Shown here: piece after piece, positions 53,440 to 64,000 of the stretch | Layout of the letters: each line of letters opens with the position of its first letter | Numbering within the stretch: the first letter of the stretch is position 1 | Origin: Chaunax sp. Z400 | Taxonomy: Eukaryota > Chordata > Actinopteri > Lophiiformes > Chaunacidae | Assembly: GCA_037577475.1 (NCBI GenBank) | Contig: CM075195.1 | Span: 22,533,399 to 22,597,398 of the forward strand | Direction of reading: 5' to 3' | DNA length: 64,000 bases | Position numbers and translations under genes: made by a program | Notes under the pieces: model-generated | What the model saw: only the letters and a program-made list of their open reading frames with translations | Databases searched by the model: none | Told to the model about the DNA's origin: nothing

Positions 53440-54250
53440 ATAGAGCTTGTTTAGTCATCATGGAGCTCAGTTGTCATCATGTGACCTAAATACAGTTTTG
53501 GTCTCCACATTGGTCCACAGTTCATCAGATGTACCAATGCTGGGAAGTGTAATTCAGTTCATCTCTGCTGCCTCAGCAAAGGTAGTTTCTCTAGAGAGCA
53601 CAAGACATAAATCAGATACCAGAACTGTAGGTTATGTTCTAACCGTTGTTCTCTGAGTGAAGAGATTATCTTTGGGATGGGCAGCAGGCCAAAAAATGGG
53701 GTTAGGAGGCAGATGGTGGTGAGGGGTGGATGGGGTTGATATCCATACAAAAGTCCTTGGGGCCACTGGCAGGCCAAGGTGTCTGTACCATGGGGAGGGT
53801 CGTCCCAAGGAGCGATGCTCTCGGTTGACTTTCAGGAGGCAAAAGGGTCTGCAGCTGCTCCTGTTGTCAAAGTGATGTCAGACCTCTGCCACCAGCACCT
53901 GATGGACCCTCCTGAGATTGACTTTGTGGAGGGGCCCACATCCACGGCTCCTATGCGAGCCTGCAGAGGTGCAAGGAGCTCAGTCGTACTTGTCCACTCA
54001 TGTACGTCGCTGCCATTTCACTGTCTGTTCTCAGCAGCACCTTGACTGTTTGGCGGAGATTCCCATAGGGAAACTCGAGCAGTTTTGTTCCTCCAGTTGC
54101 CCCTGGTCCATCAGCCCCTGCCAGGCTGAGGAGGCACCCCCACTGTCTGCCTGTAAAGGAGGGCCAATGGGAGTATTTTGATTGTTGCTGCCACCCTCCC
54201 CAAAGTGGCATGAACCGCCTCTGGGAGACCCTGACCCCTGGGCGAATTTG
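53440..54250 (+). pseudogene. GC-rich, frame-disrupted coding-like relic (possible retroelement)
   Basis: This is markedly GC-richer than its surroundings, with several overlapping open stretches on both strands. On the plus strand a frame open from about 53779 reads CHQHLMDPPEIDFVEGP, after which a different frame continues with SYASLQRCKELSRTCP, a TAG at 54066-54068, and a further open run to about 54250. A frame change followed by one stop in a long, compositionally distinct segment suggests a decayed coding sequence or a retroelement part. I do not recognise a domain, the strand is uncertain (a 134-codon frame also exists on the minus strand), and no assignment is made. Confidence 0.25.
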
Positions 54251-55734
54251 TGATATTGAGATTGCTAATTTGTTGTTTGCTTGTCTTTCTTTTTCTCTTC
54301 TAATCACCACATTCTGACTGCAAGTGGAGATCTGAAAATCAGAGTCATGACGCACAGCAGTGCCTTATGTAGACTGTGCGTGAGTACCAGCACAGCTGCT
54401 GTGTTTTACAAATTAATCCATGTAATCTGTCAGCTGCAAATGAAACCCTATACATATGGAATATATGTCTGAGCAGAGAAATAGTCTTGATACACTAGAG
54501 AACACTGTACCTTGCTTTTGTTATAATACTGAATGTATTGTACGTTAATTTACAGCAACTCTAGAACACAAATTCATTTTGATATTGACATCAATCAGTA
54601 CTGAGAGCACATACATGAGTGTAAACACATCCATAAGTTGCTGCTCTCCTCAGTTTGTCTCCTGGCATTAAACGTTTGTTGAGTGACATATATCAAAATG
54701 GAAGCAAGTACCTCCAAGATTGATTTGCTGATGCCAGCATCAAGTAACTATAGTTCATGAAGTTACAGTCATCAGGGATCATCAATCTGTCATACGTGTG
54801 ATTAGTTTTGAGCATGTCACATCCTCCGTTGACATCAGGGGAGTTATTATTCATGTGTAATGCTTGCAGGTTTATTGAGTGTTAAGGATCTGGACTGTGC
54901 AGGGACTTGTCTATGGGCTAAGTTTGGAGGCTACAGATTCCTGCTTGCTGTAGTTTGGAATTCTGACAGCTGGTTCGAATGGATTAATGAAGACTGTTGA
55001 TGTAAAATCCAACAAATCAGTCATCTGAAAGCTGAACTGCTCAGCAGCTGCTGGAGGAATGTTCCTCACCACCTTGTTAGATTGAGTTTTGTTGATTTTC
55101 CTGCTCATGGAAACTTCTGTTGCCCTTCATTTTAGATGAAATGGCTTAACCATTGTCCCTAGCCCAGAGGATTATGGGATGGGTGTCAAGTCAGCATTAT
55201 GTCACCTTTGTGGCTGATACTTTCAATCACATGCAATGACCTTCAAGGAGGCTGAAGTGAGATTAAAATAAGGGAGGTATGTTGGCATTGACATAGAAAC
55301 TGACATTAACCACCTGACCTGTTTTTGGATTATATTGTCAAAGCAATCAACAGCGCTCAGCAAATTGCAACAGAAGTGAGACCCATCATTTCTCATGTTT
55401 TGTAACAATAAAACATTTATTGATAATATGCATAGAATACGGAAGTTGTAGTTTTAGTTGTTGATGCACTTTTTTTTTTAGGTAAGGAAGTGAATTTTGT
55501 TTTTCTTATGCAGGGGTTTCTTATTATATAGAAACCTCCAGGATGAGAAGGAAAAGAAGAGGAATTAGATGAGCTTCCTATATTTGTGTGCAGTGCATGG
55601 TGGGTCAGGAGCTTACCTAGCCAGTCAACAGTCACAGGAAGGTTTCTCATCAGCTCTCACTGTCACCCTGGACACTTAAGATGATTGCTTCCCCGATGAC
55701 CTGAAATGCGTGGGAGGCTGAGATGAAAAGATGC

Positions 55735-55764
55735 AGAGAGAGAGAGACAGAGAGAGAGAGAGAA
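55735..55764. repeat. Imperfect (GA)n microsatellite
   Basis: GA units interrupted by one C (AGAGACAGAGAG). Confidence 0.85.
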
Positions 55765-56378
55765 GGACAGAGATGAAAGAAATACATTGATGAGGGAGGG
55801 GAAAAAGAGAGATACAGTACGCCAGTACATGATGCTGACACTGTAACAGCACTGCAACATGGTTCCTCCCTCTTCTCTGATTTTCCATATGTTTAACATC
55901 AGTCTTGGTCGCACTGACCCATCAGACTGTTGCGAAAGAAAAGACAGAGTAAGCGCTGAACACTCTCTGGAATATATATGGAAGTCCTGACATTTTGGTA
56001 TTTGAATTTTGGATTCTAGACAGATTTTACAGCTTGATTGAAAATCTCTAGTGGCACTCAGATAAACTGGTGGGGAAACAAGAATGAAAAATAAACCCAC
56101 CAAGCATCTGGTTTAGCAGAGGAAATAGGCATTTATTAAACTTTGCATCGGGGCTATAGTGACAGGACTGACTGAATATGTCCGTGGACATATGCAGGCA
56201 TCTCTATCACACTGAATGTAGAGCTGAACACCATCCACAGGTGTCTGTGCATATGTTTTTATGTGCGCAAGCCTGAATGTCTTGCAGGACACAAAAGCAG
56301 CAACTGCTTAATGAAGTCTCTTTCATATTGGACAGGAAGAAAGGTGGATGCACTTCATTAACCTCAATGCCACTCACA

Positions 56379-56412
56379 GCACACACACACACAAGCACAC
56401 ACACAAACACAA
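56379..56412. repeat. Imperfect (AC)n microsatellite
   Basis: AC units interrupted by AAGC and AA steps. Confidence 0.85.
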
Positions 56413-57439
56413 GGACAGCATCAAAAGACACTGGCTACATTGAGGACGGAAGTCGCTAAAGCACATGCCAGGCGGATGAAGATGGATGGCAACCTTTTCA
56501 CTGGGTGCTTTATCTTGGCCCACACAAGACAAAAACAGCAGCTTTGTCTATGTCCCATTCTGTTTTTCCATTGGAGAATAGAAACAATGTCTAATGAATG
56601 AAGACCCTGACGTTTATGGATATTAATGACTTGTCCGTCGGGCAACAGATAGAGAAGTGCATTCATTGAAAGTAGAAATGAGACCTGCTATTAAACTTGG
56701 GTACAATCCAGAAAATGTCCATCTTAATAAAGGGTTGGGAGTCAAGATAAGTAGGTGATAAGTGTCTTGGACCCAGGTAGATCACACACCAGTAGGCCTA
56801 CCACTGATGATGAAATAATGATTTGAAGAAAGTCTTAAAACATATACTGGCAAAGAAGTAAAATTATGTCTCCCGACTGTTATTTACATTAAAGTGTTTT
56901 GAGAAAAATCTCATGAACTCAAAGAGTCTTTTATTTTGGTGTTCAGTGTTTTTCAAGGGAACAGATCTCAGAACTCTACAAACATCAGGACTCTAGATTT
57001 TATATATTTCTATTCACAATTAAGTTGTCCCTTTTTATTCTTTCTATTAATCTTCTTATCATTAGGTCCATAAAATGTCAGAAAAAGATCCCTCTCACAG
57101 TACAGATGTCTTAAACAGTGCTCCATTGGTCCAAAAACAGTCCAAAAACCAAAGATATGAAACAGAAAATTCTAACTTGTTAAAAGCTGGTAGCCGCTTT
57201 TGCAGTTTTTCACTTATGAATGAATAATGACATAAACGATCAAATTAATTATAGCATGCACATTTATCAGCCTTACATACATCACACCTTGGTAAGTAGA
57301 TTGAATGCTTATTTTAGAGAACTGCTTTCACAGAATAGGATGTCAAATGTGTGTTGGTGAAGAATGCTGAATGCTTATCTCCTTGTGAACCACCATTATC
57401 CTAGCCGGCACGTTTTGCTTCAGGAAGAGTTTGGACTGA

Positions 57440-57700
57440 GCCGTCAATAGATATTTGCCTGGTAGAGGCCATATTATACTTTTATTTAGGTTGTCTACTA
57501 GAATAGGTTTACATGATGCAATGTGGAGTGGGCCCTGGGTTCCTCCTGGTGCAGGACAATGCCCGGCCTCATGTGGCCAGAGTGTAGGCAGTTCCCGGAT
57601 GACAAAGGCATTGATGCCATTGACTGGCCCTCACGTTCCCCTGACCTAAATCCAGTTGAGCACCTGGGACGTTATGTTTCGGTGAACTGAATGGTGAGGC
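57440..57700 (+). pseudogene. Tc1/mariner-type transposase remnant (catalytic region)
   Basis: On the plus strand, FLLVQDNARPHVARV (57539-57583) is followed, after a +1 frame change, by CRQFPDDKGIDAIDWP and then SRSPDLNPVEHL (to about 57670). This is the second-Asp block (QDNARPH) and the downstream WPSRSPDLNPVEH block of Tc1-like DDE/D transposases. In intact enzymes the third catalytic acidic residue lies within or next to this latter motif. The order and spacing fit. The frame change and missing N-terminal HTH domains show that it is dead. It differs from the 5.9-6.1 kb remnant in strand and in the part of the protein retained, so these are separate insertions. Confidence 0.85.
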
Positions 57701-60700
57701 ACAACAAAAGATGCAACAGTCCTGCCATGTAGGCTGTGTAAAAGGGGAGTTAGATGAAGAACCGGCCCGGAGCTGGAGTGCTGTGTTTAATAGTTGACAT
57801 AGAATAAGTAATGGAAGGCTAGACCACTGGTGAGGCACTATAGACAGTTAAGAAACATTGTTTCCTGTAGGAGAGAATAACTCCCTTTGTTGTGGCCTTT
57901 TCAGCTTTGTAAGTTTGCAGATGATTGATATGGACAAAAAACTATATAGCACACTAAAGGAAAGGGAAAACACAAAAGCTATAATATGGCCATTTAAAAT
58001 ACATCAGGCTGTTCTTGCAATGGTGAATCAAATTATAATATTCCTCATCTGCTGAGTGTCTGTACCCGTCAGCAGCCAAGGACATTACGCTTATCAATTA
58101 CCATCCTCTGCACGTACTCTGCCTGCAGGCTAATAACTTTTGCTTGCATTCATCATCAGTTCACATCTCTCATCTCTCATGATTGGTTCAGAGTTTTTTC
58201 CTGATTGGATTGGAAGGATCTAGGACTGTTTATGTGTGCTGTTGATAATTGCACCCCTGTAGAAACTCCCAAGTGGGTCATGGGTTAGTTGATGATCCCT
58301 GTCGTCCCCTCATTTTCCCTCATTCTCAAGCTTGCTCTCAAGCTCTGTGAATCTTTCTCTCCACAGATGAATTTATGAGCTTGTTAATGAGCTAAATTAA
58401 GAACCATTTCCTCTAATAGTGAAAGCCTTAGGAGCCATTAATAGATCCGTCTATTTCGCTAAAAGCGGGGAAGTGGAAATTATCTCAAGGTACAGTAAGA
58501 GGTGGTGAAGGATATACTAAAGGTAGGGTCAGGCAGAGGATTCAGTAATGTCATCCACAGCATCAGGAAGCATGACTGTGCTCATTGCCTCATAGATAGC
58601 TCTAGTACTTTCATTTCCCTGTGCCTTTTTGACTTTGACCAGGCAGACATTAATTGCTTGCTTGAGTTACACAAGGCCAATTGGAAAGCTCGGCCATGCC
58701 AAGCCTCCATTTAGAAGTGGACTCATGATCCTGTTCAATTTGATTAATGCATATGGGAGAAAGCCCTCATCATTTAGCTGCCACAGGGAACACTTGACAA
58801 GTTTAGCATGACATGGCACTTTTTAAAGTGATCTAGTGTCCCTTTAAAAGCCAGATCTCCCTCTATCTTTTGAAAGTGGATTTGTTCATGGGTGGTTTTC
58901 ATCCAGTTGCATCTTCAGGGATGTCTTAAGTCAGGCTAAAAGTGTTTGAACAGTAAGTGTGGAATTATTTGCAAGATATTTGCATGCCAACTAAACTCAT
59001 TTTTCTATTGTTGCATCACCAAGATTGGGTGAACCCAGCACTTTCTTTGTCCTTTTTCAAGAGGCAATAAAAGGCACAGTGTGATTGCTAGAGATTAGAG
59101 ATCTTGTCTGTGGCACAAAAATGATTGCATAGTTTTGTTTTCCAAATATTATGCATTGTTCTGCTGCCAGGTTGATGCCTCACATGCTGTGTTTCGAGCC
59201 AAAGTCAATATTTAGTTGTTTTAATTTACATATCGTTCTGTTGCTTATGTGAGGCAACTGAAGGCTACCTGCTGTCCCAGGCCAACAGTGACAGATTGTC
59301 TTTCAGATTTTATTCTTTGACATTTGAGATTCAGAATTAGCTTTAGGTTTGTGTGGATATGGCCCGAGGCTCCACACTCACATTGAGGTTGTACATTCTG
59401 AAGGTTTAAGGAGAAACAGTCATCTCTCGTCACAACTAGGAACATGGAAGTTGTTAGCCTCACACGTCCTCTTAATGTCATCAGTTGCAGGATTTTGTGT
59501 AAATGGACCACCGAGGAAGAGGAGTGCGAACACGGAGCAGCACAGCAGCTCCCACATTTGACTTTTCAACACGAGCAAAGCAGCAGACTGTTGCAGTGCC
59601 TGTATGGATACAGACAGACTGACTGTGAGTGGGAGGAAGGCTGCACTGCCCCCTTGTCAAAATAAGGATAACACTCGTGAAGAGACGGGCCTTTTAGGCG
59701 TCTGGAGTTAAGGGATTTTATTAACATGTGACTGAACATAACAGGCAAATCCTCCTCATAGAGCCATGACAATTTATCTTCATTGTAGCTCTCTACCTGT
59801 GTTAATCTCTTCCCTAACACTAAATTAATCAAGTTAGGTCCAGGACCACAGAGGAGCAGAGTTCTGTGGTGTGAAATGACGCTATTGTGAAAGGAAAACT
59901 TCTCTATCTGACATATAATCACAATGCAAATGTGCAACATGCAAATAACTCAAAGACATTTCAGTGACCATTGTGCTCTGAGATTAACCTAACCATTACC
60001 AATGCTTTATGGACACAGTCACATACTCCTAAACTATGTCTCAAAGACAAAGTGATCCAACTCATCTCCTGTATGCTATATCTAAAAAAATGAAATACAC
60101 CAGAGATGGTGAATCTCACTGTCCGTGGCCCCAGCAGCTCAAACCTCATTTCCCGTCAGCTGAGGCAAAGCCATGACAATAAAGATAAGGAATGCAAACT
60201 TTACTTTTTCTTCTGGCAAGCACTTGTTTGGAAAAGTCCCCCAAGGCCACGTAAGTTGGGTTGACATGAAGGATGTGCTGCATGAGGTAAACAAGTACCT
60301 AAGGGATCTTTCCCTCCTTTTTCTTGTCTTACCCTCCGGCCCATTTCTCAGCCTATATTTATTCAAGTGGTGGAGAAAAGGAGGGGATGGAGAAAGGGTT
60401 GTATACACCTCACAGCTGGAAACTGATAGGACTTTTTACAACCCACAGTGTCTTGTGTGTGAGAAAATGCAGTGATTGGTCCAAGTCCCTTAGGAACCCC
60501 CCGACCTAAAGGTTTTCTAGTCCAGACCCACATATGTTGTCTGAAGCTCCTATACATTCTTTTTGAATTGCGAAACTGAAAAGGCTGCCTCTATTCCTCC
60601 CTGTCATGACCACTACCACTTTACAACTGGAAGACAGTCTTTGGAAATGTGGTGGACTTTGGCTAATGGCTTCTACAATTATGACTCAGCTATTATCATT

Positions 60701-61339
60701 TGAAGCAGGTTGATTGTGGTGCTCACAGACTGACTTACCACCGTTCTGCCCATAAGAGTTCACCCCTTTAAAGCCTTGATCAGTGTGAAATAGGTATTTT
60801 AAAGTGCACAATAGAGCTAGAGAGGTAGAGGGAGGGATGACACACTTTTCTTCCTGCCTGCATGTGGGGGTGTTTAGAGGGTCTGATTGTGAGAGGACAG
60901 TGTTCTTAGAAGAGGTGGTCTCTTTTTGCAGTCGACATACAACTAAGTTGCAAACAAAGACTGCTTTCCTTGGTTACAAAACTAACCTGTGTCATCATAT
61001 TTACAGTTTTATCTTTACATCATCTTTACAACAGCATCAAAAGGCAAAGCTACATGTATGATATGTGACACAATTTAGTTTTAATGCTGAAGTGCAGAAA
61101 GTTTTCTTTTGTCTGTCTATGTATTTATTCACTTTAAGGAAACTCACTCCATGCACACGTTTGATGCAGACAAGCTTTTGGTGTTTGAGGTGCCATTGAC
61201 TTAGTGTGTCTGTCCATATAATATGCATGTGGGCGGCGGCATACAAAGGACTTGAATGCTATGAGTCCGTCTGCCATGTCTGAAGGTCTGATCACCTCGT
61301 GCCTCTATAGCACCACCCCAGTTACTTAACTAAATTCTT
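57701..61339. other. Non-coding stretch; possible conserved element
   Basis: No gene or repeat recognised. 58355-58500 (TTTATGAGCTTGTTAATGAG, GAGCCATTAATAGATCCGTC) is a weak conserved non-coding candidate. Frames at 59245-60560 overlap on both strands and have no domain. Confidence 0.4.
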
Positions 61340-61344
61340 ACACA

Positions 61345-61610
61345 ACTATGTTTTTTGCATAAAACAGTAACCTTTTGTTGCAGTTTGGCCTTTCGCTCAC
61401 ATGACAGCAACATTTTAGGGGCCTGAAAACAAACTTTTGACACCAGGTTCCGGAATGTAACTTTAAACATGCCACTATTACAGTCAGTGTGTAAACTGGC
61501 AAATTGTAATTCTTGTGAAAACTGTGACATCACTGCCTCACTCTGCTTATGGCTATTACATTTTCAGCCTAATAGCCATGCACTGACACGACAACAACAA
61601 AAACAATGGC
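61345..61610 (+). mobile_element. Dispersed repeat family D, copy 4 (longest)
   Basis: GCATAAAACAGTAACC, TTGTTGCAGTTTGGCC, ACATTTTAGGGGCCTGAAAA and GGTTCCGGAATGTAA match the 36.6-kb copy. The segment continues with AAAACTGTGACATCACTGCC and AATAGCCATGCAC, features of the middle of this family. The termini are not clearly preserved. Confidence 0.65.
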
Positions 61611-61872
61611 GGACTATTGAGTTTCATTCATTCATCAGCCTCTGCTCAGTTTATTACTGGTCCTTCAGCAACATATAGGTTTAGCTGTCTCACGTAAGCT
61701 GTCCTGAAATCTCCATGGTGTCTCACAAAGGTTTTGAGCTGCATTAATGTGTGAAAGTTTGACAGCTAAAGAAAAACAAAATGTGAGGAAGGTGAAATTT
61801 AATAAAAGATCTATGATGGTACCATTGAGCATTTGTGTACTAATTCTGGTGCCAGGCACTAATTGGGTGCTT

Positions 61873-61894
61873 GCACACACGCACACGCACATGA

Positions 61895-61942
<48 letters not shown>

Positions 61943-61946
61943 ACAC
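61873..61946. repeat. Imperfect (AC)n microsatellite
   Basis: CA/AC units interrupted by CG, TGAA and AA steps over about 70 bp. Confidence 0.95.

Positions 61947-64000
<2,054 letters not shown>

Larger units (their letters stand above)
54251..57439. other. Non-coding stretch with small microsatellites
   Basis: No gene supported. Frames of up to 146 codons on the minus strand near 55663-56103 cross the GA tract and lack any domain. A GA tract lies at 55735-55764 and an AC tract at 56379-56412. Confidence 0.4.

Noticed and set aside
55663..56103. 146-codon minus-strand open frame, the longest in the window
   Set aside because: It crosses the GA tract (Ser/Leu-rich), shows no domain or splice context and overlaps other frames.

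Overview
The window looks like nuclear DNA of a ray-finned (teleost, probably percomorph-like) fish. It is AT-rich, has very long pure dinucleotide microsatellites, and holds many short degraded DNA transposons (hAT-like, PIF/Harbinger-like, Tc1/mariner), a truncated CR1/L2/Rex1-type LINE tail and dispersed sequences I know from teleost genomes. There are no operons, ribosome-binding sites, CRISPR arrays or phage genes, and I saw no tRNA, rRNA or snRNA gene. Superfamily names rest on terminal repeats, target-site duplications and residual transposase motifs read by eye. No database was searched.

No complete protein-coding gene is visible. Open frames are short and mostly cross simple repeats or old transposons. 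The window is best read as intergenic DNA and/or the inside of very long introns. The best candidate host-gene features are all on the + strand and all low confidence: a possible coding exon at 10599-10671, a possible terminal exon at 86-266 with an AATAAA near 1080, and a juxtaposed splice acceptor/donor at 42973/42974 resembling a recursive-splicing site.

Layout. 1-2500: unique sequence with the possible terminal exon. 2.5-3.0 kb: an inverted-repeat element. 5.9-6.1 kb: a minus-strand Tc1-like transposase remnant. 6.8-8.7 kb: a microsatellite cluster. 10.6 kb: the candidate exon. 12.1-12.7 kb: a hairpin element beside a MITE. 16.5-17.0 kb: a dispersed repeat with relatives at 31.7 and 40.5 kb. 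20.0-22.1 kb: a long CT tract, a hAT-like MITE, a LINE 3' end and a half MITE. 22.1-26.5 kb: mostly unique. 26.5-27.2 kb: the longest copy of the 12.3-kb MITE family. 33-36 kb: a hAT remnant with a BED-finger-like motif, a foldback-type repeat and a second hAT-like MITE with a clear 5-bp target duplication. 38.5-39.4 kb: an inverted-repeat element split by another repeat. 45.1 kb: a 134-bp GT tract. 48.0-48.4 kb: a widespread teleost repeat. 50.3-50.8 kb: a complete PIF/Harbinger-like MITE flanked by TTA. 53.4-54.3 kb: a GC-rich, pseudogene-like stretch. 57.4-57.7 kb: a plus-strand Tc1-like transposase remnant. 61.3-61.6 kb: another copy of the 34/36/42-kb repeat. 63.7-63.8 kb: a 165-bp GT tract.

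The retained coding remnants (Tc1-like, BED/hAT, LINE) are all broken, so no element here can move by itself. The MITEs could only have been mobilised by transposases encoded elsewhere. I found no convincing previously undescribed biological system. What deserves checking is the repeat architecture (two-copy and three-copy families, nested insertions, target duplications) and the few splice-like signals.
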